Shown here in pieces: positions 8,394 through 17,481 of a stretch of 64,000 nt of DNA. A program made the translations under genes and the position numbers. The notes below the pieces were generated by a model that was not told the DNA's origin, did not search any database, and saw only the letters and a list, made by a program, of their open reading frames with translations. This DNA is from CAYNWT01 sp964485095 (lineage in GTDB: Bacteria > Planctomycetota > Planctomycetia > Planctomycetales > Planctomycetaceae): assembly GCA_964485095.1 (NCBI GenBank), contig CAZAIB010000013.1, forward strand, positions 26,194-90,193. Reading direction: 5' to 3'. Position 1 is the first letter of the stretch. Each line of letters begins with the position of its first letter.

Positions 8394-9395
8394 ATGTCTC
8401 TCTCAAAGTGGTTTGTCCTGACCGTTTGCCTGCTGCCACTTGTTGGCTGCGGTGGCTCTGATTCCAAAGCGACGCCAGCAGCCAGGACAACGGCAGAGAT
8501 AGAACCGCTGGCACTGCCGGACGAGGTGAGTGACGAGCTCAGGAAATCCTACACCCACGCCAGTCGAGGCATGTCGCCGGACGCGATCCACAAGTTCGCG
8601 ATGATCACAGAAGATGTCGGGCTTGCTCTGACGCCCAATGAGATTCGCTACGAATTCTTCAAACAGTCAGCCCGGTTGCTGCGAGAAGCTCTGGCGGACG
8701 GCGCGGACATTGACGACGAAGACATTGCTCTGATCACATACAACGAAGCGTGCGCGTTCTCGAAAGAGAACAAGACCGAAGAAGCCATGCGGGCTCTTGG
8801 TGAAGCCATGAAGCATGGCTACCGCAACATCCAACACATCAACTCTGACGAAGACCTGGTCAACATTCGCAAGCTGGACAACTTCTCTTCAGAACTCGCT
8901 AAGTGGCAGGTCGTTGCGGAAGGACACCACGCGGCCGAGATTGCGAAGCTACTGGAGTCGGGAGAAACATTCCCGTTTGAGTTCACTCTGACGGACATCG
9001 GTGGAGTCGAACACACGCTGGACGAAGCCAAAGGGAAAGTCGTCATTGTTGATTTCTGGGGAACATGGTGTCCGCCATGCGTGGCCGAAATCCCGGCGTT
9101 CATCAAGCTGCAGGAAAAGTATGGCGGCGACAAGTTTCAGATGTACGGCATCAGCTTCGAACAGGGAAACAGCGAAGCCGCCAACGTCAAACTTGTCACG
9201 GAGTTCGCCAGGCGAGCACGGATCAACTACCCATGCCTCATGGGTGACAGCATCGTGAAGAGCCAAATAGAAGACTTCATGGGCTACCCAACAACACTGT
9301 TCATCGACAAGACCGGCAAAGTGCGTTTGAAGGTCGCCGGACAACACGACTACGAGTATCTCGAATCAATCGTCCAGGCACTCATGATGGAATAA
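8394..9395 (+). CDS. TlpA/ResA-like thioredoxin lipoprotein with N-terminal TPR-like region
   Basis: The 333-residue protein starts with a lipoprotein signal (lipobox LVGC, lipidated Cys19). A helical TPR-like region at about 60-175 (AFSKENKTEEAMRALGEAMKHGY) precedes a TlpA-type thioredoxin domain at about 195-333. The redox motif is WCPPC at 225-229 within VIVDFWGTWCPPC, and the cis-proline region is present (FMGYPTTLFIDKTG). It should work in the periplasm, anchored to a membrane, reducing or exchanging disulfides, for example on apo-cytochromes. Several c-type cytochromes are encoded in this window, but none is adjacent. The TPR repeat with FNxAC-like spacing is common in planctomycete TlpA proteins. 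The gene stands alone, and a dispersed repeat follows it. Confidence 0.92.
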   Translation: MSLSKWFVLTVCLLPLVGCGGSDSKATPAARTTAEIEPLALPDEVSDELRKSYTHASRGMSPDAIHKFAMITEDVGLALTPNEIRYEFFKQSARLLREALADGADIDDEDIALITYNEACAFSKENKTEEAMRALGEAMKHGYRNIQHINSDEDLVNIRKLDNFSSELAKWQVVAEGHHAAEIAKLLESGETFPFEFTLTDIGGVEHTLDEAKGKVVIVDFWGTWCPPCVAEIPAFIKLQEKYGGDKFQMYGISFEQGNSEAANVKLVTEFARRARINYPCLMGDSIVKSQIEDFMGYPTTLFIDKTGKVRLKVAGQHDYEYLESIVQALMME

Positions 9396-9430
9396 GCACC
9401 ACGCCCAAATCCAGCCCGGCGCCGTCCTGT

Positions 9431-9480
9431 CACCTCGCCCACTTGTGGGAGAGGTCGCGGTCTCAGCCGCGGGAGAGGGA
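9431..9480. repeat. Dispersed repeat copy, GGGAGAGGTCGCGG family
   Basis: This gap element shares about 50 bases with 22473-22522, differing at only a few positions. Both contain the block GGAGAGGTCGCGGTCTCAGC. It contains the short palindrome CTCGCCC/GTGGGAGAGG. It lies between the convergent ends of the TlpA-like and ElaA-like genes (gap 9396-9613). It is probably a genome-wide non-coding repeat. Confidence 0.75.
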
Positions 9481-9613
9481 AGGACTCCTCCGGCTACAAG
9501 GTCCAGAATCCCCGCGGGCCTCGCGACCAGATCGTCAAGCAGCGTGGGGTTCGATTCGTGGTAGGCAACCATTGGAAACAAATTCACCGAAGTTCTTCCG
9601 TGAATGAGTTCGA

Positions 9614-10075
9614 CTAACCGCGCCACAACATGTCGACGTGCGGAATGCCGTCTACCATTCGTGATTCGGAGACCGTTTCGAAACCGCAGTCAGCATAGAA
9701 CTTCTGCAAATGCGCCTGCGCTTCAATGCGGATCCCGGCGTTTGGAAATGCCGACTGGCAATAGTCAATGCCCTGCTCGACCAGTCGTTTCCCAAGCCCA
9801 ACCCCGCGCGCGGCGCGTGAAACGATAATTCGGCCAATCGATGCCTCGTCGCACCGGACGCCTGGTTCGAAAAGTCGCAGGTACGCCATCAGTTGTTCGT
9901 CAGAACTAACAACCAGCATGTGAACCGCAGCGGCGTCGGCTGAGTCGATATCGTCGTAGCAACATTCCTGTTCGACGATGAACACATCCTGCCGGAGTTT
10001 TAGAACCTCGTACAGTTGCTCCAACGTCAATTCGGCAAACGGCTTCGTCAGCCACGTGTAGCCATCGTCCATCAT
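9614..10075 (-). CDS. ElaA-like GNAT acetyltransferase
   Basis: About 153 residues if started at the ATG pair 10075/10072, which directly follows the stop codon of the upstream DUF971 gene; a longer frame to 10168 would run back into that gene. The N-terminal LTLEQLYEVLKLRQDVFIVEQECCYDD is diagnostic of the ElaA subgroup of GNAT proteins. The acetyl-CoA loop is IGRIIVSRAARGVGLGKRLV, and GFETVSESRMVDGIPHVDM is the C-terminal ElaA signature. The cytoplasmic substrate is unknown in this subgroup. The arrangement SUKH, DUF971, ElaA with overlapping or touching ends indicates one transcript with coupled translation. Confidence 0.9.
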   Translation of the reverse strand: MMDDGYTWLTKPFAELTLEQLYEVLKLRQDVFIVEQECCYDDIDSADAAAVHMLVVSSDEQLMAYLRLFEPGVRCDEASIGRIIVSRAARGVGLGKRLVEQGIDYCQSAFPNAGIRIEAQAHLQKFYADCGFETVSESRMVDGIPHVDMLWRG

Positions 10076-10076
10076 G

Positions 10077-10406
10077 CTACGACTTCGACTGATTCGAATG
10101 GTACTCCTGCACCGCTCGGCAAATGACTTCCAGGCGTTCAAACGTAAACAGCCCTGTGTCATGACCATCAGACCAACGCACCTTCACGGCATAGTTGCCT
10201 GAAAAGTCCATGCCGACGGGTTTGATGTCGTCCGGAATATCATCCGGGTTAATCATCTTCTCACCAGTGAACTCGTTCACACACGCCGCACAGGGACACT
10301 CACCACGCAGCAACTTGAACGGCAGCTGGCAGACATCATCAGCGGTCCATTTGATTTCGAACACCGACGACTCCGTGAGTGCTCGAATTGCTTCCGGAGA
10401 TTTCAT
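10077..10406 (-). CDS. DUF971 (gamma-butyrobetaine hydroxylase N-terminal-like) protein
   Basis: This 109-residue protein matches the small DUF971 domain found alone in bacteria and fused to gamma-butyrobetaine hydroxylase in eukaryotes. Key features are FEIKWTADD, the metal-site segment LRGECPCAACVNEFTG with three cysteines, and the C-terminal YAVKVRWSDGHDTGLFTFERL. In stand-alone form it has been linked to Fe-S cluster handling, but the role is not firmly known. Its start overlaps the stop of the upstream SUKH gene by four bases (ATGA), and its own stop touches the ElaA gene start. Confidence 0.92.
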   Translation of the reverse strand: MKSPEAIRALTESSVFEIKWTADDVCQLPFKLLRGECPCAACVNEFTGEKMINPDDIPDDIKPVGMDFSGNYAVKVRWSDGHDTGLFTFERLEVICRAVQEYHSNQSKS

Positions 10407-10831
10407 TCCACATCTTCCCCCAGCGCCATCGCGCTATAGTGCTCTATTAGGTAGTCGATAAACCCATCTAACGTCTCGGTGATCTCAAACAACTCACAAA
10501 GCTGCGAGTCCAGACACATCACGGGGCTGCTGGGATCATCGACATCAATACAATAGTAGTCACCCAGTTCGTTGTCCCCAATGACGACAAACGCGTCCGG
10601 CCAATCGAACTGCATGCCATGCGCGTCAATAATCGGTTCAAGACGAACCTCTGCGTTGCCGGCCCGTAAGAACTCAGCCACGTTGCAGAATTCGAATTCC
10701 GAAACACTGGTTCCATCCGGACGGGTAATCGCCAGAAGCTTTTCCGGATAGTCCAGCAAATGTCGAGTCCACCATTCGGGCAGATCGAGGTCCAGTTGCT
10801 GCTTGAGGAGTTCGAGTTCAGAAGTGTTCAT
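10403..10831 (-). CDS. SMI1/KNR4 (SUKH) domain protein
   Basis: The 142-residue product (start ATG at 10831; a GTG at 10885 would add 18 residues) is a single SUKH domain. The LDLPEWWTRHLLDYPEKLL segment, the central AFVVIGDNELGDYYCIDV and the C-terminal TLDGFIDYLIEHY are the conserved blocks. SUKH proteins often act as immunity proteins to secreted nuclease toxins or as general protein-binding modules. No toxin gene is adjacent; instead it heads a coupled operon with DUF971 and ElaA-like genes, so a housekeeping role is more likely. It is divergent from the methyltransferase gene across about 110 bases. Confidence 0.8.
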   Translation of the reverse strand: MNTSELELLKQQLDLDLPEWWTRHLLDYPEKLLAITRPDGTSVSEFEFCNVAEFLRAGNAEVRLEPIIDAHGMQFDWPDAFVVIGDNELGDYYCIDVDDPSSPVMCLDSQLCELFEITETLDGFIDYLIEHYSAMALGEDVE

Positions 10832-10942
10832 CGGTTGCCGAATCAATTCGCGTGATTTGGCAGGGAGCATATTGCATTCACTCACTAAAAGCTCGCGTGG
10901 CCGAACCGCGACAAATCCGTCGCGTTCGAGTAGAACTCAGCC

Positions 10943-11731
10943 ATGAACGCTCCCGAACAAGTGAATTGCTACGACCACCCCCGCTATTGGGACTTTGCGT
11001 TCAGTGACGAAACGCTGTTTGAAGCCGACTTCATTGAAGCGGCCGCTAAGAAATACAGCCAGATTCCGGTTCAGAACCTGTACGAACCGGGCTGCGGTGG
11101 CGGCAGGCTGGTCGTGGAAATGGCGAAACGTGGCTACGAAGTCACGGCCTGCGACACCAGCCAGCCAGCGCTGGATTACCTGCGTTCCAGGCTGGATGGA
11201 AGCGATCAGACGGAACGCATTCATCACGCTGACATGACGAGTTTTTGCCCGCCGGCACCCGTTGATCTGGCGTTCAATACCGTCAACACATTCCGACACC
11301 TGCTAACCGAAGACGCGGCGCGCACGCACCTGCAGACCGTCGCCGACTGCCTGCGGCCCGGTGGACTGTACGTGCTGGGCCTGCACCTGATGCCACCGGA
11401 CGCGGATGAAGACGATTCAGAAGACTGGTCGGTTCAGGAGGACGATCTCCGCGTCAACGTGTTCCTGGAAGTCGAAAGTTTCTCTCGCGAAACCAGGCTG
11501 GAACAGCTGCGATTTGAACTCACCGTACAGGATGGTGACGAACACATCCGCCTGCAAACCACGTACACAATGCGATTGTACCTGGCAGATCAAATGCGAT
11601 CGCTGCTGGAATCGGTTCCAAACTTCGAACTCTGTGACGTCTACGATTTTTGCTACGACATCGACGAACCGTTGGAACTCAACGACGAACTCGGCGACAC
11701 AGTTCTCATTCTGCGGCGGCGTTCCGGCTGA
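10943..11731 (+). CDS. Class I SAM-dependent methyltransferase
   Basis: The 262-residue enzyme has a Rossmann methyltransferase fold. Motif I is LYEPGCGGGRLVVEMAKRGY at about 46-65, motif II ends VTACDTS, and the post-motif LRPGGLYVLGLHLMPP at about 137-152 is present. The acidic insert DADEDDSEDWSVQEDD lies in the middle of the C-terminal half. The closest recognisable type is methyltransf_25/11, and the substrate is unknown. The ATG at 10943 is used; no strong ribosome site is visible. It is monocistronic, followed by a 275-base gap. Confidence 0.88.
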   Translation: MNAPEQVNCYDHPRYWDFAFSDETLFEADFIEAAAKKYSQIPVQNLYEPGCGGGRLVVEMAKRGYEVTACDTSQPALDYLRSRLDGSDQTERIHHADMTSFCPPAPVDLAFNTVNTFRHLLTEDAARTHLQTVADCLRPGGLYVLGLHLMPPDADEDDSEDWSVQEDDLRVNVFLEVESFSRETRLEQLRFELTVQDGDEHIRLQTTYTMRLYLADQMRSLLESVPNFELCDVYDFCYDIDEPLELNDELGDTVLILRRRSG

Positions 11732-12006
11732 CTCTAACAGGCCGATTCGAACAGGAACCAAAAAAACGTTGCAGGTCGCGACTGCCCACCCTTAGTTGCC
11801 GCTGAATCTGCCGGACGGCTACTCAGCGATCAAAATCCGCCCGCCTGACGGAGCGCAATTTGCGAGCTGTAATACAGAGCATGTGACCGGTTGCCGAAAA
11901 AGTCTGGTAGGGGCGGTTAGCGCGCGAAGTGCTTGGGCCAGGGGCCACCGCGATTCCTGGGGACACCGATAGGTCGGCAGGGCGCCTGACCTGATAGGGC
12001 GATCAA
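11732..12006. other. Intergenic gap before giant secreted mosaic gene
   Basis: No terminator with a T tract is seen after the methyltransferase gene. The last 100 bases are G/C-rich with repeated AGGGGC/GGGGCC words and end in AGGG eight bases before the ATG at 12007, a plausible ribosome site. No RNA gene is recognised. Confidence 0.35.
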
Positions 12007-15000
12007 ATGAGAAGACGGCGACGAACTTACGCGCGCACATCTGCAACCCCAGCCGAACTTCTGGAAGATCGGCAACTCCTGACCGGGCTGGATTTCGGCG
12101 ACGCGACTCTGCTGGCCGATCAGGGGCTGATTCCCGGAACAGCACTTGAAGATCTCCAGGTCTCCGGTGAAGGCGTGGATGTTTACCCTGCGTTCAGCCC
12201 CGACCAACTTCGATACAGCGTCACCCCATCGGCTGAGACAGATGGGATTACCATCGCGCCATTCGCCAACGCAGACCAACAGGTCACCGTGAACGGTCGA
12301 TCGATTGACGCCGGCGACTCCATCGTTTTGCGTGACCTTAGCGAAGGCGAAACGGTCTTTCTAAACGTCTACGACGCAGGCGATCACGACGCCGAACCTC
12401 GAACATACGAGATCATTTATCTTCCGATCGACTTCCCGCTGGAGGTCCAGTTGAACGCGGCCGCAGACGTGAATACGGGTTCCATCTACGTCACGCCGCG
12501 CCCGCAAAACGGAACGAACTACGTCGCCCGCATCGATCACAACGGTGTTCCTGAGTTTGTACAATCATTCGAACAACCAGCCGTCCAGGGACGCGGACCG
12601 ACAGTCCGAATCGCTGACTTTAAGCAGCACGCGAACGGATTGTTTTCCTACTCAGACGCTTCGACGCGTAACGAGTTCAATCGGTACACCTCCGAGTTTG
12701 TCATCCTGGACCACAACTTCCAGGAAATCGATCGTGTTGACGCGATTGGCAACGGTATCAATCACACTGACTTCCACGATTTCCTGATTCTGGAGAACGG
12801 CAACTACGCGTTCCTGTCGTACAACGGTGTCGAACGCGACGGCGTTTTCTACGAAGACTCTGTCGTAGTTGTCATTGATCCGACAACGAAGGAAGAAGTG
12901 TTCCGCTGGGACAGCTGGGAAGAAATCGGCAGCAATATCGGCACTCCCGAGAATGAAGTTGTTGATATCGGCGAACAGCTCGGTGGCGAAACACGCATCC
13001 CCGAGTACGCTCATATCAACTCGCTGTTCCAGGACGAAAATGGCGACTACATCATGTCGCTGCGGTTCACCTCGTCCATCATCAAGGTCGATGGCGAGAC
13101 CAGTGAAATCATCTGGCGACTGGGCGGTCTGCGCAGCGACTTCGAGATCGACGATCCGTGGGGTGGCCCGTGTGGACAGCATACGGCGCAGATCAACAGC
13201 AAGGGCAACCTGATTTTCTTCGACAACGGCACTCCTTGCCCTGAGTTGCCTGAATACGACGCGCGGCCGGAGGACAATGACCGACGCATGCGGTATGTCG
13301 AGTATGAACTTGACGAACAGAACATGACCGCCACCCTGGTCCGCGAGATTGTTCATCCGACTTACGACATCGGCCCTACTGGCTCTGTCCAGGAATTGCC
13401 TAACGATCACGTGCTGGTTAGCTGGGGACTACCTGGAACCAACTTCAGTGAGTACTCGCTGATTGAATACGACGCCAACGACCAGCCAGTTCGCGAGTAC
13501 AGCTTCGATGGCCGAGATGTCGTGCACTTCTCATATCGAGCGTGGTACGCAGAGGATCAAAACTATCCGACTCTGGCAGCCGACAACGGTGCTTCGCATA
13601 CAATCGTGGCTGGAATCCACCTGGGAAGCGGAGTCGATGAAGACGAAGACGGTCAGCCCAGCACAACCGGTGGAGACGACCTGAACGTCTACGATACGAC
13701 CGGTGCAACTAACGTCCCCAACGACGAAGACGGAGTCACATTCGTTTCGACAATTGTGCCAGGCCAGCGAGCCACTGTTGAAGTCGATGCGTCAACAGAC
13801 GGCCTGCTAAGCGCATGGATTGACTTCAATAACGACGGCGACTGGACCGATGCCGGCGAACAAATTTTCGCCGACACACAACTGTCACCAGGGACTAACT
13901 CGCTCTCGTTTGCGGTTCCCGCGGACGCATCGATGACATCCACATTCTCCCGGTTCCGGTTCAGCACTGACGCGGGACTGGCTCCGGACGGCCACGCGAC
14001 CGACGGCGAAGTCGAGGATCATCGAGTCGACATCGTCAGCGCTCCGGCGGAACTGCTGGCCGATGAAAGCGGCCGGCTTGAAGACATCTTCGGTCACGAC
14101 GTCGCTATCAGCGGACGCTACGCCGCCGTTGCCGCTCCACACGACGGAACCAACCGCAAAGGTGCGGTTCAGATTTACGAACGAGTCGGCAGCAACTGGG
14201 TCAAAGTCACACAGATCACTGCTCCTGACTCCACCAACGACATCAAGGGCGGCGACCGATTCGGTGAGTCAATCGCGCTGGACGGTGGCACTTTGATTGT
14301 TGGAGCCCCCCGTGATGAGGACGGCGAAGCCGACCGGACATCGGGAGCCGTTTATGTGTTCGAACGAGACGAGGGCGGAGAGGATAATTGGGGACTCGTA
14401 CAACGCGTGCGAGCACTTGATGCGTCACTTGGCGATCAGTTTGGCAGCTCGGTCGCAATCCATGATGAGACACTTGTCGTCGGAGCGAGATTGGACGACG
14501 GCTTACTTAAGAAGAACTCCGGTTCGGTCTACGTGTTCAAGCAGAAGAGCACCGGTGACTGGTCACAAATCCGGCACCTGTTCGATGCAGATTCGGGCCG
14601 CAACGACCAGTACGGCTACGCGGTCGATGTCTACGGGAACAACCTGATTGTGGGAGCACCGCGTGCCAGCCTCACAGTCGAAACAGACGAAGGCACAACT
14701 GTCTATCCAAGAACCGGCCGCGCGTACATCTACCACAGTGAAGGCGACCGCTGGGACCTGCAACGCAGCATGGATGCGCCTGACTTCACAAACGACATTG
14801 GCGGAGGTGACCGCTTCGGAAACTCGGTCGCCATTGATCGCAGTCTTGCTGTCGTTGGAGCTCACTTCGAAGAACGTGGAAACTCAGACCTGAACTCAGG
14901 TGCCGTCTATGTACTTCGCAAGAATGTGGAAGCCAGGAATACCTGGGGCATCGCCAGCAAACTGACGGCCAACGACCCTGCCATCCGTGACCAGTTTGGA

Positions 15001-15762
15001 TACGACGTTGATATCAACAATGGGCGGATTGCCGTTGGAGCACGCACGAAACGAACCGACGATGGATTCCTGAAAGCCGGAGCCGCGTTCCTGTTTGATC
15101 GTGTTGAGAATCAGGACAACTGGCACCAGGTTCAGAAACTTGAGGCCGACGATGCGGCTCCGCGCGACTTCTTTGGCGAAAGCGTGGCAGTCAGCGGGGA
15201 CTATACACTGGTTGGAGCCCCACTGTCTGACGATTCCGGAACCAGTTCCGGCAAGGCCTACATCACATTCACAGCGTCCACAGACTTGTTGGTCGCCGCC
15301 ACATCGCCAGCATCGATTGTGAATGACCAATTAACAACGGCAGATCTGCAGCCAGTCACCGCAGCCGCAATCGAACAATGGCGACAAGAACCGCTAAGTT
15401 CAGCCCAACGACTGGCTCTTGATAACTTCTCAATATCGATCGGCGACCTGCCGGAAGGGCAACTTGGACAGACCGTCGGTCCCAGCGTCGTCATCGACGA
15501 CAACGCTGCAGGCTTTGGCTGGTATGTCGATTCAACACCATCCGACGTGAACGACGACACCATCGGGAACCGCATGGACCTGCTGACCACCGTCGCTCAC
15601 GAAATCGGTCACGTGCTGGGCCTCGGACATTCGCCCGACCGCAACGACATCATGTACCACGAACTGGAAACAGGCGAACGCCGAACCGTTTCCGGTCCCA
15701 CCCACGTCGAACAGCCTGACCTGCTGTTTGCATCGCTGGACATCGATTTCGACCTGCTGTAA
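12007..15762 (+). CDS. Giant secreted mosaic: cadherin-like, arylsulfotransferase-like, GEVED, FG-GAP-like propeller, metzincin
   Basis: A 1251-residue protein. The N-terminus lacks a classic signal peptide but has the planctomycete LEPR-type motif (AELLEDRQLLTG, residues 16-27) that marks exported giant proteins. The domains in order are: a cadherin-like beta-sandwich (about 50-138); an arylsulfotransferase-like propeller (about 142-518, with EYAHINSLFQDENGDYIMSL and CGQHTAQINSKGNLIFFDNG); a GEVED domain (about 572-676, ending ATDGEVEDHRVDI); seven FG-GAP-like repeats (about 691-1088, FGHDVAI to FGESVAV, each followed by a VGAP-like strand); and a short metzincin segment with H1198EIGHVLGLGH and the Met-turn-like IMYH. 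The metzincin motif supports zinc-dependent proteolysis. Whether the sulfotransferase-like part is active is unclear. A terminator follows 25 bases after the stop. Confidence 0.85.
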   Translation: MRRRRRTYARTSATPAELLEDRQLLTGLDFGDATLLADQGLIPGTALEDLQVSGEGVDVYPAFSPDQLRYSVTPSAETDGITIAPFANADQQVTVNGRSIDAGDSIVLRDLSEGETVFLNVYDAGDHDAEPRTYEIIYLPIDFPLEVQLNAAADVNTGSIYVTPRPQNGTNYVARIDHNGVPEFVQSFEQPAVQGRGPTVRIADFKQHANGLFSYSDASTRNEFNRYTSEFVILDHNFQEIDRVDAIGNGINHTDFHDFLILENGNYAFLSYNGVERDGVFYEDSVVVVIDPTTKEEVFRWDSWEEIGSNIGTPENEVVDIGEQLGGETRIPEYAHINSLFQDENGDYIMSLRFTSSIIKVDGETSEIIWRLGGLRSDFEIDDPWGGPCGQHTAQINSKGNLIFFDNGTPCPELPEYDARPEDNDRRMRYVEYELDEQNMTATLVREIVHPTYDIGPTGSVQELPNDHVLVSWGLPGTNFSEYSLIEYDANDQPVREYSFDGRDVVHFSYRAWYAEDQNYPTLAADNGASHTIVAGIHLGSGVDEDEDGQPSTTGGDDLNVYDTTGATNVPNDEDGVTFVSTIVPGQRATVEVDASTDGLLSAWIDFNNDGDWTDAGEQIFADTQLSPGTNSLSFAVPADASMTSTFSRFRFSTDAGLAPDGHATDGEVEDHRVDIVSAPAELLADESGRLEDIFGHDVAISGRYAAVAAPHDGTNRKGAVQIYERVGSNWVKVTQITAPDSTNDIKGGDRFGESIALDGGTLIVGAPRDEDGEADRTSGAVYVFERDEGGEDNWGLVQRVRALDASLGDQFGSSVAIHDETLVVGARLDDGLLKKNSGSVYVFKQKSTGDWSQIRHLFDADSGRNDQYGYAVDVYGNNLIVGAPRASLTVETDEGTTVYPRTGRAYIYHSEGDRWDLQRSMDAPDFTNDIGGGDRFGNSVAIDRSLAVVGAHFEERGNSDLNSGAVYVLRKNVEARNTWGIASKLTANDPAIRDQFGYDVDINNGRIAVGARTKRTDDGFLKAGAAFLFDRVENQDNWHQVQKLEADDAAPRDFFGESVAVSGDYTLVGAPLSDDSGTSSGKAYITFTASTDLLVAATSPASIVNDQLTTADLQPVTAAAIEQWRQEPLSSAQRLALDNFSISIGDLPEGQLGQTVGPSVVIDDNAAGFGWYVDSTPSDVNDDTIGNRMDLLTTVAHEIGHVLGLGHSPDRNDIMYHELETGERRTVSGPTHVEQPDLLFASLDIDFDLL

Positions 15763-15787
15763 TCAGCAGTTGACGAAGTCGGATCAC

Positions 15788-15817
15788 GAACCCCGAGCTC
15801 ACACTCGGGGTTCTTTT
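15788..15817 (+). terminator. Rho-independent terminator of the giant mosaic gene
   Basis: A perfect 10-base stem (GAACCCCGAG with CTCGGGGTTC), a six-base loop and a TTTT run, placed 25 bases after the stop codon. The opposite strand lacks a T tract. Confidence 0.88.
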
Positions 15818-15845
15818 CATTTCCGGTGGCAGGCTTAGCCCCGCG

Positions 15846-16649
15846 CTACTGTTCTGACAGATACTTCTTCTGAAGCGGCTCTCGCAATCGATACGGTGCG
15901 ACAGCAATCAGACGGCGCACGCGGACTTTGTCGAAGGTTGGAATCAGCGTTTCAATAACCACGCTCTCCGGAAGCCACTTCCATGCGCTGCGTCGTCCCC
16001 GTTGCAGCGCGGGAATGGGGTTCTCTTGAATCCACTTAGTCAGCGATTCCAACAAGGCCTGACGTTGTTCCGATAGCAACAACACATCGCGGTCGGTTTC
16101 GTCAACGACCTTGAAGACCCATACCTTCCGTTCGAACTCCCGACGTTTTTCTTCGTTGCGTTTGAGCCCCTCACGTTGCTCGCCGGTAAGCGTGCTTTCG
16201 ATGGTCTTCTTCCAGAAAGAACTCGCTGTCGGTTCCTTTAGAAGCCCGTCGATTTCCTGCGAGATCGCCGACAGCTTCTTCCGAGCATCCTTGTTGTTCT
16301 TAATCTCCGCGGTCGCTTCGACATCCTTGAGCAGCCGTTTGCCGGTGGTTCGCGTCGCACCGCGCGTCGCGACCTCCAAACGTCGTTTCTGTTTCTCCGT
16401 CAAACCGCAGTAGGCGTCCAGATAGTCAATCTGCTTTTCCAACAGAACCTGAGCTGACCGACCGTAGCGTTCCGCCACCGCTTTTAATCGAGCGAACTCG
16501 TCCTTCCTTAGCCCCGCGTCATTGACACCAAGCAAATCGTTAAGCATCAATTCGGCAGGCTTCTTCTTATCCTGCTTCTCCGGTACCGACTGTTCCTGGA
16601 TTCCACTGAAACACAAACCGCTTATCAAGATTGCGAAAACGAGTCGCAT
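15846..16649 (-). CDS. Secreted alpha-helical protein of unknown function
   Basis: About 267 residues from the ATG at 16649, which has GGAG seven bases upstream; the TTG at 16661 would place that site inside the gene. An N-terminal hydrophobic segment (MRLVFAILISGLCFSG) is a likely Sec signal. The rest is strongly charged and helical (Lys/Glu/Arg-rich, about 35-200) and resembles planctomycete secreted proteins that accompany extracellular enzymes. I do not recognise a catalytic motif. The start lies only 16 bases after the nei-like gene on the same strand, so it may be cotranscribed with lhr and nei, although a secreted product is functionally unlike them. Confidence 0.7.
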   Translation of the reverse strand: MRLVFAILISGLCFSGIQEQSVPEKQDKKKPAELMLNDLLGVNDAGLRKDEFARLKAVAERYGRSAQVLLEKQIDYLDAYCGLTEKQKRRLEVATRGATRTTGKRLLKDVEATAEIKNNKDARKKLSAISQEIDGLLKEPTASSFWKKTIESTLTGEQREGLKRNEEKRREFERKVWVFKVVDETDRDVLLLSEQRQALLESLTKWIQENPIPALQRGRRSAWKWLPESVVIETLIPTFDKVRVRRLIAVAPYRLREPLQKKYLSEQ

Positions 16650-16665
16650 TGCACACTCCAAAGAT

Positions 16666-17475
16666 TCAAGACAGCCGCAAGTTTAGCTCAGCGTCGCCCG
16701 CCTGACACTGCGGACAGAAGTATGTCGATCGAGCCAAATCGCCTTGCCGAAGCATCTCGATTGCGACTCCACACTTGAAGCACTCAGAACCCATCCTTCC
16801 ATAAACCCAGGCGTTGCCACCCGGCGAGAACCGAGTCCGCCGCGGATAGCCTTCCAGATTTCTACGCATCAAATCGATCGAACGTTTCACAATTGCCAAA
16901 ATCTGTTGATCGCTAAGAACTGCGACCGGAGTCAGCGGGTGAATTCGTTCAAGAAACAGGACTTCCGATTTGTAAACGTTCCCGATTCCGCAAACGACAG
17001 TCTGGTTCATCACCACCTGCCCGATGGGAACCGGGTTCTGACTTCGAAATCTGGTCAATAGCTCGCGATCATTCGGGCGAGGTCCCAACAGATCAGGACC
17101 AAGCCGGTTCAGATACTCATTCCGCCGCAGTCGCTGTGTGGTGATCAACTCGATTAGTTTCGGACTGAAACACACGACGCAAAAGCGATCCGTCCGTAGT
17201 GTCAAAGCGGCCGCCCGTTCGGATTTTTGCCAGGCTTCTTTCGGTCGGTAAATGTGCCACGAACCGGTCATCCCCATGTGCGAATGGACAACGCGTTCGT
17301 CATCGAAGTGCATCAACAGATGCTTGCCGCGAGATTCGATTCCTTCCATGCGACGACCAATCAATGAGGCCGCGTCTTCCACTTCCCATCGGCCTGACGC
17401 ATCAACGATCGTTTCACCATCCAACACTTTCCGCAGCTGAACGGCGGTTCGAAATATTGTGTCCCCTTCTGGCAT
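16666..17475 (-). CDS. nei: Fpg/Nei-family DNA glycosylase/AP lyase
   Basis: The 269-residue enzyme begins MPEGDTIFRTA; after Met removal, Pro2 is the Schiff-base nucleophile and Glu3 the acid, with the PEGD form typical of the Nei subgroup. The central helix-two-turn-helix segment has VVCGIGNVYKSEVLFLERIHP. A C-terminal zinc finger uses Cys232/235 and Cys254/257 (SECFKCG and YFCPQCQ). It excises oxidised bases, mainly pyrimidines, and cleaves the strand. It lies six bases downstream of lhr on the same strand; lhr-nei adjacency is also known in mycobacteria, so the pairing seems meaningful for repair. Confidence 0.93.
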   Translation of the reverse strand: MPEGDTIFRTAVQLRKVLDGETIVDASGRWEVEDAASLIGRRMEGIESRGKHLLMHFDDERVVHSHMGMTGSWHIYRPKEAWQKSERAAALTLRTDRFCVVCFSPKLIELITTQRLRRNEYLNRLGPDLLGPRPNDRELLTRFRSQNPVPIGQVVMNQTVVCGIGNVYKSEVLFLERIHPLTPVAVLSDQQILAIVKRSIDLMRRNLEGYPRRTRFSPGGNAWVYGRMGSECFKCGVAIEMLRQGDLARSTYFCPQCQAGDAELNLRLS

Positions 17476-17481
17476 CGCGCT

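Noticed and set aside
9540..9580. GGTTCGATTC word resembling a tRNA T-loop
   Set aside because: No acceptor stem, anticodon arm or D-loop could be placed around it.
9366..9626. Minus-strand frame across the 9.4 kb gap
   Set aside because: It spans a dispersed non-coding repeat and has no ribosome site or recognisable domain.
10403..10831. Toxin-immunity locus
   Set aside because: No polymorphic toxin, repeat-rich exoprotein or nuclease tail lies nearby; the SUKH gene is coupled to housekeeping-type genes.
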